64,000 nucleotides of DNA from ZC4RG25 sp023428365 (GCA_050283925.1 JBNOAI010000005.1:124001-188000); one strand, 5' to 3'. Shown: positions 44,574 to 53,451, numbered from the stretch's first letter. Notes: generated from the letters alone by a model not told the origin. Numbers and translations: made by a program.

Positions 44574-45570
44574 GATTGACCGACGTCCGTTCGATCTGAC
44601 CGGCAAGCGGCGCGATGACCTCGACCCGGTTCGTCCAGATGTACCCGTCAAAATCCTTAGGCACGCGTGCATAGTCTTCCCGCGTATCGATGCCCGCGAC
44701 ACCGAAGTTGCCCAGCGCAACCGGACCGACCAGAATAACCTCGCTCCCCACTGACCGCATGCGAGCAATGAACAGCTGCGGCCATCCCCACATGAATGGA
44801 GCCACGTTGACGGGAAGCATGACCTGGGTGTCCCGGCACGACCGTGGAACCCTGCCCAGCCAACCCTGGGAAAAATAGCGTAACAGGCAATTTTTGAGCC
44901 CGCTTCGCGTCCAGGTGTTGAGGTCAGGCATCAGCTTCTTGGCCGCGCGGGTCGGCTCGTCTCCACCATAGGCGCCCCAGACGGCCTCCCTCCATTCCGG
45001 GCGGGCGTTCACGAGATCGGCCAACATCCCGCCTTCGCGTGTCTCGCGGCTCTTGAAGTTGACCAGGAAATGCTGGCCGGGAAGCGCCGCGAGCACCTCC
45101 TTCAGCTCAGGCATCAAACCAATTCCCTTACCCCGGAACGGATAGTTCTGCCCGTCCGGCGTGTAGCCGTAACCGATATCCAGCGACTTCAAATGCGCCA
45201 TATCATGGCTGCGGGTCTCGCCGGTGCCGTTGGTTCGGCAATCGAGCGTCCAGTCGTGGAACACCGCGAACTTACCATCTGTCGTGGGATGGACGTCGAG
45301 TTCAACGATATCGGCACCTGCTTCGAAAGCCGCCTTCATCGACGCGACGGTGTTCTCCAGATAGGGATGCTGGGGTGAACCGATGCGATCCGCCGTACAC
45401 GTATCGCGCTCAATGCCGGTGCGATCGTAGGTTTGATGCATGCCGCGATGGGCGATGATACGGATGCCTGCATTCGCCGCCGGGGTGGCGCGCCAGCTTG
45501 CATTGCCGAAATAGACTGCGGCTGCGATCAGCAAAAACACGCCGACCGCGATGCTGCGTTTACGCCTCAT
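44563..45570 (-). CDS. glycerophosphodiester phosphodiesterase
   Basis: 335 residues with one N-terminal anchor (AVGVFLLIAAAVYFGN, about 8-23). The GDPD barrel shows the metal/catalytic residues His41 and Arg42 in IIAHRG, Glu72-Asn73 in LENTVASM, Glu90 and Asp92 in ADIVELDVHPTTDGK and His105 in AVFHD. The loop between HRG and ENT is about 28 residues, longer than the usual 8-12, and carries a Cys (DTCTAD). It cleaves glycerophosphodiesters to glycerol-3-phosphate, probably in the periplasm because of the anchor. It is convergent with the hypothetical envelope gene and divergent from the YrbL-like gene. Confidence 0.85.
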   Translation of the reverse strand: MRRKRSIAVGVFLLIAAAVYFGNASWRATPAANAGIRIIAHRGMHQTYDRTGIERDTCTADRIGSPQHPYLENTVASMKAAFEAGADIVELDVHPTTDGKFAVFHDWTLDCRTNGTGETRSHDMAHLKSLDIGYGYTPDGQNYPFRGKGIGLMPELKEVLAALPGQHFLVNFKSRETREGGMLADLVNARPEWREAVWGAYGGDEPTRAAKKLMPDLNTWTRSGLKNCLLRYFSQGWLGRVPRSCRDTQVMLPVNVAPFMWGWPQLFIARMRSVGSEVILVGPVALGNFGVAGIDTREDYARVPKDFDGYIWTNRVEVIAPLAGQIERTSVNLTQ

Positions 45571-45732
45571 GCGCTATCCCCTCGTGATCCAATGCGAAAC
45601 AGCCGCGCGATTGCGGCGTCGTCATGACACGAGAAGGGCTCATTATTGCCGCAGGAGGGGGGGACTTCGTCTGTTGCGCAGTGATTGCTAAAATCGCAAC
45701 ATTCCACAACAGCCTCTCAGCGGATTTCTACA

Positions 45733-46398
45733 GTGCCCAAGCTTGTTCTCTCGGATCTCGTTCCCGTTGCGAAAGGGAGCATCCGTGACGTTTACCGCCA
45801 TCCAGACGATCCAAGCCTGCTGATCAAGGTGATACGGCAGTCGACGCAGGATGAGAAATTCGGCAGTGGACGGCGCTGGTACAAGTCAAAAAAGCGGCGC
45901 TACGGCCATCTGGTGAGTTACGTCCGCGAGATTCGCGAGCACATCGCGGTCAACGCCGCCGGCACGGAGCATCCCGACTATCTTCAGAAGATCGTCGGAT
46001 TCGCGGAGACCGATCTGGGGTTGGGGCTCGTCGTGGAGGCGATCTTTGCGCCTGATGGCAGCTATGCACCGACACTGCGCACGCTCGCGTCGACTGGGCA
46101 GATGGCAACAGACGACGTGCAGCGTGCGTTCGACCGTTTTTGCGACGCGATCGCAGGCTCACCGGTCATCATCGCCGATCTTCATATGGCAAATGTCGTC
46201 TATGGTTCGCGAGACAGCGCGCCGCCGCATTTCGTAATCATCGACGGCGTCGGCCACAAAACACTGGTTCCGCTCGAGCTCATGAGCCCGTGGATCAATC
46301 GTTGGAACAACCGGAAGAAAATCAGCAAGTTACGCGAGCGTGTTGCGAGTTATCGAGGAGTCACGGCGGCGCTGGTCGATCGCAGCGCCGCCGCATAA
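45733..46398 (+). CDS. YrbL-family (PhoP-network) protein
   Basis: 221 residues from a GTG at 45733 (a TTG at 45685 would add 16 residues with no similarity). The YrbL layout is visible: GSIRDVYRHPDDPSLLIKVIR near the N-terminus (a protein-kinase-like glycine-loop and Lys), HLVSYVREIREHIAVNAA, then a catalytic-loop-like IIADLHMANVVYGSRDS and VIIDGVGHKTLVPLE. These proteins have a kinase-like fold of unknown activity; in enterobacteria yrbL is a PhoP-regulated gene. It converges on icd with 14 bases between the stops. Confidence 0.75.
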   Translation: MPKLVLSDLVPVAKGSIRDVYRHPDDPSLLIKVIRQSTQDEKFGSGRRWYKSKKRRYGHLVSYVREIREHIAVNAAGTEHPDYLQKIVGFAETDLGLGLVVEAIFAPDGSYAPTLRTLASTGQMATDDVQRAFDRFCDAIAGSPVIIADLHMANVVYGSRDSAPPHFVIIDGVGHKTLVPLELMSPWINRWNNRKKISKLRERVASYRGVTAALVDRSAAA

Positions 46399-46412
46399 CC
46401 GCGTAGGACGTA

Positions 46413-47630
46413 TCAGGCGGCGCCCATCGCCTTTTTCAGGTTCTCATCGACCTTGTCGAGGAAGCCGGTCGTGGACAGCCACTTCTGGTCCGCGCCGATC
46501 AGCAGGGCGAGATCCTTGGTCATGTAGCCGTCTTCGACGGTGCCGACGCAGACCTTCTCCAGCGTGTCGGCGAACTTGGCCAGCTCGGGGTTGTTGTCGA
46601 GCTTGGCGCGATGGGCAAGTCCACGGGTCCAGGCGAAAATCGACGCGATCGAGTTGGTCGACGTCTCCTTGCCCTTCTGGTGCTCGCGATAATGACGCGT
46701 GACGGTGCCGTGAGCGGCTTCTGCTTCGACCGTCTTGCCATCGGGTGTCATCAGCACGCTGGTCATCAGGCCGAGCGAGCCGAAGCCTTGGGCCACGGTG
46801 TCGGACTGCACGTCGCCGTCGTAGTTCTTGCACGCCCAGACGTAGCCGCCGGACCACTTCATCGCCGAGGCGACCATGTCGTCGATCAGACGATGTTCGT
46901 AGGTCAGGCCGCGCTTCTCGAATTCCGCCTTGAACTCGGTGTCGTAGATTTCCTGGAACAGCTCCATGAAGCGGCCGTCGTACTGCTTCAGGATGGTGTT
47001 CTTGGTGGAAAGATAAACCGGATAGTTGCGGTTCAGACCGTAGTTGAGCGAGGCGCGAGCAAATTCCTTGATGCTCTCATCAAGGTTATACATGGCCATC
47101 GTGACGCCGCTGCCAGGGGCCTTGAACACTTCCTTCTCGATCACCTTGCCGTCGTCGCCGACGAACTTGATCGACAGCGTGCCCTTGGTCGGGAACTTGA
47201 AGTCGGTGGCGCGGTACTGATCGCCGAAGGCATGACGGCCGATGATGATCGGCTTGGTCCAGCCGGGGACCAGGCGCGGCACGTTCTTGCAGATGATCGG
47301 CTCGCGGAAGATGACGCCGCCCAGGATGTTGCGGATCGTGCCGTTCGGCGACTTCCACATCTCCTTGAGGCCGAATTCCTTCACGCGGCCCTCGTCCGGC
47401 GTGATGGTGGCGCACTTGACGCCGACGCCGTGCTTCTTGATGGCATTGGCTGCGTCGATGGTGACCTGATCGTTGGTCTTGTCGCGGTACTCGACGCCCA
47501 GATCGTAATATTCCAGGTTCACGTCGAGATAGGGATGGATCAGCTTGTCCTTGATCAGCTTCCAGATGATGCGGGTCATCTCGTCGCCGTCGAGTTCGAC
47601 AACGGTACCGGCTACCTTGATCTTCTGCAT
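46413..47630 (-). CDS. icd: isocitrate dehydrogenase (NADP+), homodimeric type
   Basis: 405 residues from the ATG at 47630 (MQKIKVAGTVVELDGDEMTRI), the start of the eukaryote-like homodimeric IDH (type II) rather than the E. coli type. Key parts are LDVNLEYYDLGVEYRDKTNDQVT, YLSTKNTILKQYDGRFMELFQEIYD with the catalytic Lys, DDMVASAMKWSGGYVWACKNYDGDVQSD with Mg-binding Asp residues and Tyr, and EAAHGTVTRHYR in the NADP site. It makes 2-oxoglutarate and NADPH. It stands alone, next to a D-2-hydroxyglutarate-dehydrogenase-like gene on the same strand, 177 bases upstream. Confidence 0.96.
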   Translation of the reverse strand: MQKIKVAGTVVELDGDEMTRIIWKLIKDKLIHPYLDVNLEYYDLGVEYRDKTNDQVTIDAANAIKKHGVGVKCATITPDEGRVKEFGLKEMWKSPNGTIRNILGGVIFREPIICKNVPRLVPGWTKPIIIGRHAFGDQYRATDFKFPTKGTLSIKFVGDDGKVIEKEVFKAPGSGVTMAMYNLDESIKEFARASLNYGLNRNYPVYLSTKNTILKQYDGRFMELFQEIYDTEFKAEFEKRGLTYEHRLIDDMVASAMKWSGGYVWACKNYDGDVQSDTVAQGFGSLGLMTSVLMTPDGKTVEAEAAHGTVTRHYREHQKGKETSTNSIASIFAWTRGLAHRAKLDNNPELAKFADTLEKVCVGTVEDGYMTKDLALLIGADQKWLSTTGFLDKVDENLKKAMGAA

Positions 47631-47807
47631 GTGCTCTGTCTCACCAATGCGCGCTGGGGCTCTGAAATGGCGCGGAGGGCACGCCCGCATCTCGCAGGCG
47701 CACACCGGCTGACCGCGTGATAGACGGAACGGACACAGAATCCAAGTGGAGGAAGGTCGGAACAAGGCGAAATGCGTCGCCGACAGCGCCGCAGTCTCAT
47801 CCTTGCC

Positions 47808-49256
47808 CTACAGCACTTTGCCTGGATTAAGGATGCCGTTGGGGTCGAAAACCGCCTTGATGCGCCGCATCAGGTCCAGTTCGACCGGGCTTTTGACCCG
47901 TTCCAACTCGTCCCGCTTCATGCGGCCGACCCCATGTTCAGCTGAGATCGAGCCATTCATCTCCGCCACAAGCCCATGAATTTCATGGGTCATCGGCTTC
48001 CACAGTGCGAGGAACTTGTGCTTATCCATGCCGATGGGCTGGGAGATGTTGTAGTGGACGTTCCCGTCGCCAAAGTGGCCGAGTGGGATCGGCCGTCCGC
48101 CGGGGCAAATGCGTTCGACAATCGCGTCGGCCCGGGCAACGAACTCGGGAATCCGGGCGATCGGCACGGACACATCGTGCTTGATATTGCCGCCCTCCGG
48201 CTTCTGAGCCTCGGAAATCCCTTCGCGCAGCCGCCATATATCCCGCGCCTGGCTCATCGAGCTTGCCAGGATCGCGTCGAGCAGCAGTCCCTGCTCAGCG
48301 GCCGTGCCCAGAATGTCCTCCAACTCACGCGCCGCGGTCCCGTCCGGCTTGGCTCCGGAAATCTCCATCAGAACATACCAGGGAAACTTCTGTGAAAACG
48401 GATCGCGCGTGCCCGGCACATTGCGGGTGACGAACTCCACGCAGATCCGTGGGATGAACTCAAACGCTGTCAGAGATCGCCCAGCAGCATCCTGCGCCAG
48501 CGTGAACAATTCGAGAGCTTTGCTGATCTCGGGGAGCGCCACCAGCGCGGTCGCTTTCTCCGCAGGCCTGGGAAACAGCTTCAGGACGGCTGCGGTGATG
48601 ATCCCGAGTGTACCTTCGGAGCCGATGAACAGGTCCCTGAGATCGTAACCGGTGTTGTCCTTTTTCAGGGCCTTTAGGCCGTCCCATATCCTCCCGTCGG
48701 CCAGCGCCACTTCGACGCCGAGCACGAGCTGACGCGTATTGCCGTAAGCCAGCACGCCGACACCGCCGGCGTTGGTGCCGAGATTGCCGCCGATCTGACA
48801 GCTGCCCTCGGAGGGGAGACTGAGCGGGAACAGTCGTCCGACGCGATCGGCCTCGGCCTGACACTCCGCGAGCGTCAAACCGGCCTCGACCGTCATATTG
48901 TATCCGACGGCATCGACATGCCTGACCTTCTTGAGGCGCGAAACCGACACAACGATTTCGTTGCCGGCTTCGAAGGGCACCTGGCCGCCAACCAGCCCTG
49001 TATTCCCTGCCTGAGGCACCACGGCGACGCGCGCCTCGTTGCACAGCGCCAGGATGCGCGCGACGTCTTCTGGCGATCCGGGCCGCAGCACCAGCGGAGT
49101 TTTGCCGAAATACAGATCGCGCCATTCGCGCAGATACGGCAATTGCTGATCCGGGTCGGTCAGGGCGTGTTCGGGACCGACGATCTCCGTCAGACGCGCG
49201 ATCAGTTCAGGCGACGGGGCGGCAAGGGCAGGCGGGCGCATGTGCTGAGTCATCAA
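47808..49256 (-). CDS. FAD-linked D-2-hydroxyacid dehydrogenase (D-2-hydroxyglutarate/lactate type)
   Basis: 482 residues; the start is either Met of MMTQHM. A VAO/PCMH FAD domain has VVPQAGNTGLVGGQVPFEAGNEIVVS and PLSLPSEGSCQIGGNLGTNAGGVGVLAYG, and the C-terminal oxidase domain has IKHDVSVPIARIPEFVARADA, IPLGHFGDGNVHYNISQP with the metal-site His residues, and ISAEHGVGRMKRDELERVKSPVELDLMRRIKAVFDPNGILNPGKVL in pieces at the end. The nearest function I know is D-2-hydroxyglutarate or D-lactate dehydrogenase (glycolate-oxidase GlcD group). Placed beside icd it could return 2-hydroxyglutarate to 2-oxoglutarate. Confidence 0.88.
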   Translation of the reverse strand: MMTQHMRPPALAAPSPELIARLTEIVGPEHALTDPDQQLPYLREWRDLYFGKTPLVLRPGSPEDVARILALCNEARVAVVPQAGNTGLVGGQVPFEAGNEIVVSVSRLKKVRHVDAVGYNMTVEAGLTLAECQAEADRVGRLFPLSLPSEGSCQIGGNLGTNAGGVGVLAYGNTRQLVLGVEVALADGRIWDGLKALKKDNTGYDLRDLFIGSEGTLGIITAAVLKLFPRPAEKATALVALPEISKALELFTLAQDAAGRSLTAFEFIPRICVEFVTRNVPGTRDPFSQKFPWYVLMEISGAKPDGTAARELEDILGTAAEQGLLLDAILASSMSQARDIWRLREGISEAQKPEGGNIKHDVSVPIARIPEFVARADAIVERICPGGRPIPLGHFGDGNVHYNISQPIGMDKHKFLALWKPMTHEIHGLVAEMNGSISAEHGVGRMKRDELERVKSPVELDLMRRIKAVFDPNGILNPGKVL

Positions 49257-49394
49257 GACCGTTTCCGAATGGGCTTTCCTCCTACTTTCGGAGGACTTCC
49301 GACGCTAACATACTCACGGGCCAAAACAGCAGGTAACGCAACCCTGAAATGCGCCGGGCTGATGCCCCATTGACGCGCCGACCCATCAGGTGCC

Positions 49395-49994
49395 ATGTCC
49401 ATCCAAATGGAGCACGCCGCATCCCGTCCGCTTGTTATGAGTCTGCCCAATGTCCTGACATATGGGCGAATTCTTGCCGTCCCCGGGATTGTTGCCTGTC
49501 TGTTCTTTCTGCAGGGCGATGTCGCCCGGTGGTCGGCTCTCGCGCTGTTCATCGCTGCGGGTCTGACGGACTGGCTCGACGGCTATCTGGCGCGCGCGTG
49601 GCAACAGCAATCGACGCTCGGCCGGATGCTCGATCCGATTGCCGATAAATTGCTGGTCGGCACCGTGCTACTGGTCCTCACGCATTTCAACACCATCACC
49701 GGCTGGCATATCTGGGCGGCGGTGATCATCCTGTGTCGCGAGATCCTGGTGTCTGGCCTGCGGGAATTCCTGGCCGAGCTGAACGTGAAAATTCACGTCA
49801 CCCAGCTCGCTAAATGGAAGACATCCGTTCAGATGATCGCTCTCGGAGTACTGCTGGCGGGACCGGCGGGCGATAAAGTCATCCCCGGGGTGACGACCAC
49901 CGGCCTCGCATTGCTGTGGCTTGCGGCGCTGCTGACCTTGTGGACCGGCTACGATTATTTGCGCGCTGCCGTGCGCCATGCCATCGAGCACTGA
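49395..49994 (+). CDS. pgsA: CDP-diacylglycerol--glycerol-3-phosphate 3-phosphatidyltransferase
   Basis: 199 residues from the ATG at 49395, or 185 from the ATG at 49437 (MSLPNVLTYGRI), which is where family similarity begins. The CDP-alcohol phosphotransferase motif is exact: D-G-x2-A-R-x8-G-x3-D-x3-D in DGYLARAWQQQSTLGRMLDPIAD. Four to five membrane spans flank it. It makes phosphatidylglycerol phosphate in the inner membrane. It is followed 21 bases later by moaD-moaE on the same strand, the order known from relatives (often uvrC-pgsA-moaD-moaE). The uvrC gene is not upstream; the divergent flavoprotein gene is. Confidence 0.93.
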   Translation: MSIQMEHAASRPLVMSLPNVLTYGRILAVPGIVACLFFLQGDVARWSALALFIAAGLTDWLDGYLARAWQQQSTLGRMLDPIADKLLVGTVLLVLTHFNTITGWHIWAAVIILCREILVSGLREFLAELNVKIHVTQLAKWKTSVQMIALGVLLAGPAGDKVIPGVTTTGLALLWLAALLTLWTGYDYLRAAVRHAIEH

Positions 49995-50015
49995 TACAAC
50001 CGCGAGGCTTGCGCC

Positions 50016-50273
50016 ATGACGGTCAGGCTTCTGTATTTTGCCTGGGTTCGCGAAAAGGTCGGCCGCGCTGATGAGGTGGTCGACCTGCCCACGCATGTCA
50101 AAACCATCGCCGACCTGATGACATGGCTCAAAACGCGCGGCCCGGAATACGCATCTGCGTTCGAGCGCGCAGAGGTGATCCGTGCCGCGATCAATCAGCA
50201 ACACGTCCGTCCAGGAGCGGCGATCGAGGGAGCCCGCGAGATCGCGTTCTTTCCGCCCGTGACCGGAGGCTGA
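50016..50273 (+). CDS. moaD: molybdopterin synthase sulfur carrier subunit
   Basis: 85 residues, the ubiquitin-like MoaD fold: VRLLYFAWVREKVGRADEVVDLP at the N-terminus, a central loop, EIAFFPPVTGG at the C-terminus ending with the Gly-Gly that is thiocarboxylated and inserts into MoaE. It is 21 bases after pgsA and 3 bases before moaE, so it is in one operon with moaE. It works with MoaC and MoeA, whose genes lie near lexA in this window. Confidence 0.95.
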   Translation: MTVRLLYFAWVREKVGRADEVVDLPTHVKTIADLMTWLKTRGPEYASAFERAEVIRAAINQQHVRPGAAIEGAREIAFFPPVTGG

Positions 50274-50276
50274 GAG

Positions 50277-50732
50277 ATGGTTGTTCGCGTTCAGCTTGAG
50301 GATTTCGACGCCGGCGCCGAGATCAAGCGGCTGACCGCCAACCGGACAGACGTCGGCGCCGTGGTCACGTTCACCGGTCTGGTGCGCGGTGAGGCCAAGG
50401 GCCAGCCGATCACGTCGATGATGCTGGAACACTACCCCGGCATGACGGAACAGGAACTGGCGCGCGTTGAGGCCGAGGCCAATGAGCGTTGGCCGTTGCA
50501 GGCCAGTCTCGTGGTTCACCGCTATGGCGAACTCAAACCGGGCGACAATATCGTGCTGGTGGTCACAGCTTCCGCGCATCGTCAGGCTGCGTTCGATGCC
50601 GCGAATTTCTTGATGGACTACCTGAAGTCACGCGCCCCGTTCTGGAAGAAGGAAACCGGCGCGGATCGCGAAGGCCAATGGGTCGACGCCCGCGACAGCG
50701 ATACGGCGGCGCTGGAGAAGTGGCAGCGCTAA
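50277..50732 (+). CDS. moaE: molybdopterin synthase catalytic subunit
   Basis: 151 residues. Signature parts are DVGAVVTFTGLVRGEAKGQPI, MLEHYPGMTEQELARVEAEA, and VVHRYGELKPGDNIVLVVTASAHRQAAFDAANFLMDYLKSRAPFWKKE in pieces. Lys117 and Lys124 match the E. coli catalytic Lys119 and Lys126. It transfers two sulfurs from MoaD to the pyranopterin. Its start is 3 bases after the moaD stop. Confidence 0.96.
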   Translation: MVVRVQLEDFDAGAEIKRLTANRTDVGAVVTFTGLVRGEAKGQPITSMMLEHYPGMTEQELARVEAEANERWPLQASLVVHRYGELKPGDNIVLVVTASAHRQAAFDAANFLMDYLKSRAPFWKKETGADREGQWVDARDSDTAALEKWQR

Positions 50733-50829
50733 CGGCACAACATCCTTACCCCACGCACACCGTCATTCCGGATAGAGAAGGGGCCTGGGCGTATTGCTGA
50801 GGGTTTCCAGGAGAGGGAGCAGCAACGCC

Positions 50830-51408
50830 TTGGACATCACAATCGAAACGTCGCGCCTGACCCTCCGCGCTTGGCGTGACGAAGACGTCGAACAACTTAC
50901 GCTGGGGTTGAATGATCTCAGCGTCGCAAAGTGGTTGGCCTTCGTTCCTCACCCCTATTCGACATCGCATGCCGAAAATTGGATCAAGCGATGTCAGGAC
51001 ATTTCGAACGCGCGCGGCCAGCCGGTTACATACGAATTTGCAGTTGAACTTCGATCCGAGCGCCGCGTGATCGGAGGAGTCAGTCTCAATAAGATCGACT
51101 GGAACGCGAAGACGGCTGGTGGAGGAATTTGGATCGCCAGCCCGTATCACGGACGCGGCTACGGACGCGAAGTGTTTGAGGCAAAAATCCGGTTCGCTTT
51201 TTACGAATTGGGACTGACGAAGCTGGTCAACGGCTACTTCGACGGCAACGAAAACTCGTGGGCGATGCAGCGCAAACTCGGATATCGACACATGGGCGAG
51301 CGGCCTGCCCGGTGCATGGCGGACGGACGGCAAACGATCGAGCACGTCACGACGCTGCTACGCCGCGACTGGGATCGCGAGGATCGAACGAAATCGGCAA
51401 GCCTCTAA
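50830..51408 (+). CDS. GNAT-family N-acetyltransferase (RimJ-like)
   Basis: About 192 residues from a TTG at 50830 (LDITIETSRLTLRAW), with GGAGAGGGAG about 10 bases upstream; TTG at 50794 would add 12 residues. The RimJ/RimL-type GNAT pattern is clear: IETSRLTLRAWRDEDVEQLTLGLND at the N-terminus, VIGGVSLNKIDWNAKTAGGGIWIASPYHGRGYGREVFEAKIRFAF with the acetyl-CoA P-loop (HGRGYG), then FDGNENSWAMQRKLGYRHMG. Substrate unknown. It is the last gene on the plus strand before the convergent gluconokinase, and its stop overlaps the gluconokinase stop by 4 bases. Confidence 0.85.
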   Translation: MDITIETSRLTLRAWRDEDVEQLTLGLNDLSVAKWLAFVPHPYSTSHAENWIKRCQDISNARGQPVTYEFAVELRSERRVIGGVSLNKIDWNAKTAGGGIWIASPYHGRGYGREVFEAKIRFAFYELGLTKLVNGYFDGNENSWAMQRKLGYRHMGERPARCMADGRQTIEHVTTLLRRDWDREDRTKSASL

Positions 51409-51950
51409 CGGCCCGTCCCCTGGCGCGCCATATCGGCCAGGATGTATTCGACCACCCGGCGTGGCGATAGCTCAATCGGCGCGACGATCGGCCATTCATC
51501 CGGCTCCGGTTCTTCCAGCGTCTCGAATTGGCTTTTCAGTAGCGACGGCGGCATGAAGTGATCCGTGCGCCGCGCCATACGGTTTGCGATCAGCGGCATT
51601 TCACCTTTGAGATAGACCAGCCGCACATCGGGGCGGCCATCCAGCAGCACCTTCCGGTATTTCCGCTTCAAGGCCGAGCACGAGACAATGCCGTGCTCAT
51701 TCTTTGTTCGCCGCTCGTCGATCCAGGCGGCGATGGCAGCGAGCCACGGCCAGCGATCCTCGTCCGTCAACGGAACGCCGGCTGACATCTTGGCGACGTT
51801 CTCAGGTGGGTGAAAGCTGTCGGCGTCGCGAAACGGCCAGCCGAGCTCTGCGGCGAGACTTTCACCCGTCGTGCTCTTGCCGGAACCCGAGACGCCCATC
51901 ACCAGGATGACGCTCGGAAAATGCGGGAAACTCTCGCTGTCGTCGGCCAT
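51405..51950 (-). CDS. gntK: gluconokinase
   Basis: 181 residues from the ATG at 51950, which overlaps the gnd stop by one base (TGATG). The P-loop is GVSGSGKST (19-27), and WPFRDADSFHPPENVAKMSAGVPLTDEDRWPWLAAIAAWI is the family signature around the gluconate site. It makes 6-phosphogluconate from gluconate. The upstream gene makes the enzyme that uses that product, so the two are a translationally coupled gluconate-catabolic pair. Confidence 0.93.
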   Translation of the reverse strand: MADDSESFPHFPSVILVMGVSGSGKSTTGESLAAELGWPFRDADSFHPPENVAKMSAGVPLTDEDRWPWLAAIAAWIDERRTKNEHGIVSCSALKRKYRKVLLDGRPDVRLVYLKGEMPLIANRMARRTDHFMPPSLLKSQFETLEEPEPDEWPIVAPIELSPRRVVEYILADMARQGTGR

Positions 51951-52933
51951 CAGCCTGACTTCCCTGGCTCCACGTGCCCGCCAAAGCCCTTCCGCATCGC
52001 CGACAAGACCTTCTCCGCGAACGTATGATCCTGCCGGGAACGGAAGCGTGTGTAGAGTGCTGAAGTGAGCACTTCGGCTGGGACAGCTTCTTCGATGGCC
52101 GCCTGGACTGTCCAACGGCCTTCGCCGGAGTCATCCACATGGCCGGAAAATTCTGCGAGTTCCGGATCTTTCGCCAGGGCTTCCGCTGTCAGGTCGAGCA
52201 ACCATGACGTGACAACGCTTCCGCGCCGCCAGACTTCTGCGACTTCCGCCACGTCGATATCCAGCCGGTGTTCTGCGGGTAAGCGGTCGGAGGCAGCGTG
52301 CCGCATGATGTCGAAGCCTTCGGCCATGGCCTGCATCATGCCGTATTCGATGCCGTTGTGGATCATCTTCACGAAGTGGCCCGAACCATTCGGTCCGGCG
52401 TGCAGGTAGCCCCGCTCGGTACGCTGGTCTCGGTGCTCGCGGCCTGGTGTACGGGGAATATCTCCCAATCCCGGAGCCAAGGCCGCGAAGATCGGATCGA
52501 GACGCTCGACCACGGCTTTATCGCCGCCGATCATCAGGCAGTAGCCGCGCTCCAATCCCCAGACGCCACCCGAGGTTCCGACATCAAGGTAGGAGATGCC
52601 CTTCACGCCCAGCGCACGGGCCCGCGCGATATCGTCCTTCCAGAAGGTATTCCCGCCGTCGATGATCGTGTCGCCGGGTGAAAGGAGGCTCGCGAGTTGA
52701 TCGATGGCCGTCTGCGTCGCCTGACCGGCGGGCAGCATCACCCAGATGGCGCGCGGGGCATCGAGAGCAGAGACCATCGCGGCCATATCCGCCACCGCGA
52801 CCGCACCGTCCTTAGCCAAAGCAGCGCCCGGAGCCGGATCGCGGTCCCAGACCACGCAGTCATGGCCCTGGCGTTTCAGCCGCCTGACGATATTGGCGCC
52901 CATACGCCCCAGACCGATCACGCCAAGCTGCAT
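51950..52933 (-). CDS. gnd: 6-phosphogluconate dehydrogenase (short, GndA/YqeC type)
   Basis: 327 residues from the ATG at 52933, preceded by GGGAGGACAC. The N-terminal Rossmann fold shows LGVIGLGRMGANIVRRL (3-19). Then come LDVGTSGGVWGLERGYCLMIGG and GPNGSGHFVKMIHNGIEYGMMQAMAEGF, with the catalytic Lys and Asn. This is the shorter ~300-330-residue enzyme, not the ~470-residue dimer form. It oxidises 6-phosphogluconate to ribulose-5-phosphate and CO2. It follows the flavin-reductase gene by 26 bases and is coupled to gluconokinase. Confidence 0.93.
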   Translation of the reverse strand: MQLGVIGLGRMGANIVRRLKRQGHDCVVWDRDPAPGAALAKDGAVAVADMAAMVSALDAPRAIWVMLPAGQATQTAIDQLASLLSPGDTIIDGGNTFWKDDIARARALGVKGISYLDVGTSGGVWGLERGYCLMIGGDKAVVERLDPIFAALAPGLGDIPRTPGREHRDQRTERGYLHAGPNGSGHFVKMIHNGIEYGMMQAMAEGFDIMRHAASDRLPAEHRLDIDVAEVAEVWRRGSVVTSWLLDLTAEALAKDPELAEFSGHVDDSGEGRWTVQAAIEEAVPAEVLTSALYTRFRSRQDHTFAEKVLSAMRKGFGGHVEPGKSG

Positions 52934-52959
52934 GTGTCCTCCCGGAAATGTTGTCGTTA

Positions 52960-53451
52960 TCAGCGCGTGCCGAGATCCCAATAGTCGCCCCGGAAATAGA
53001 GCAAAGGCTGCGCTTCAGCCCGCACCCGGCCGTCGCGAACAGAGCCGATGAAGATCGTATGCGTGGCAAAACTGTGCTGCTCAGAGACACTGCAATCCAG
53101 GCTCGCCAGAGCATTCGAAAGAACAGGCGCGCCTGTCACCATCGTGGTCCATTCGCCCTGAAATCTGTCTTCGCCCGACACGCCGGTGCGACCGGAGAAC
53201 AGCGCCGCGACATCCTGCTGATCCGAGGCCAGCAGATTGACGCTGAACGCGCCGATCCGTCCGATTTCGTCATGAGCGCTGGCCGTACGGCGAACACACG
53301 CGAGAATGGTCGGAGGCTCATCGGAGAGTGAGCACACGGCCGTTGCCGTCAGTCCGCGCCGCGTCCCGGGTTCGCCAACGGCGATCACGGTCACGGCCCC
53401 GGCCTGATGGCGCATGATCGCGCGATACACTGCCCCTTCGATTGCCTGCAT
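52960..53451 (-). CDS. flavin reductase-like domain protein
   Basis: 163 residues with the flavin-reductase fold: RHQAGAVTVIAVGEPGTRRGLTATAVCSLSDEPPTILACV at the N-terminus (the TATAVCSLS stretch is the FMN site of HpaC-type reductases), FSVNLLASDQQDVAALFSG, and THTIFIGSVRDGRVRAEAQPLLYFRGDYW at the C-terminus. Such enzymes supply reduced flavin to a partner monooxygenase using NAD(P)H. No monooxygenase partner is next to it; its neighbours are gnd downstream and pth upstream. The partner is therefore unknown. Confidence 0.87.
   Translation of the reverse strand: MQAIEGAVYRAIMRHQAGAVTVIAVGEPGTRRGLTATAVCSLSDEPPTILACVRRTASAHDEIGRIGAFSVNLLASDQQDVAALFSGRTGVSGEDRFQGEWTTMVTGAPVLSNALASLDCSVSEQHSFATHTIFIGSVRDGRVRAEAQPLLYFRGDYWDLGTR

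Noticed and set aside
51575..51600. Possible tRNA-like or repeat structures near the gluconokinase and alaS regions
   Set aside because: No cloverleaf with a T-loop GTTCRANYC motif at a consistent spacing was found in the intergenic gaps I examined; I report no tRNA.
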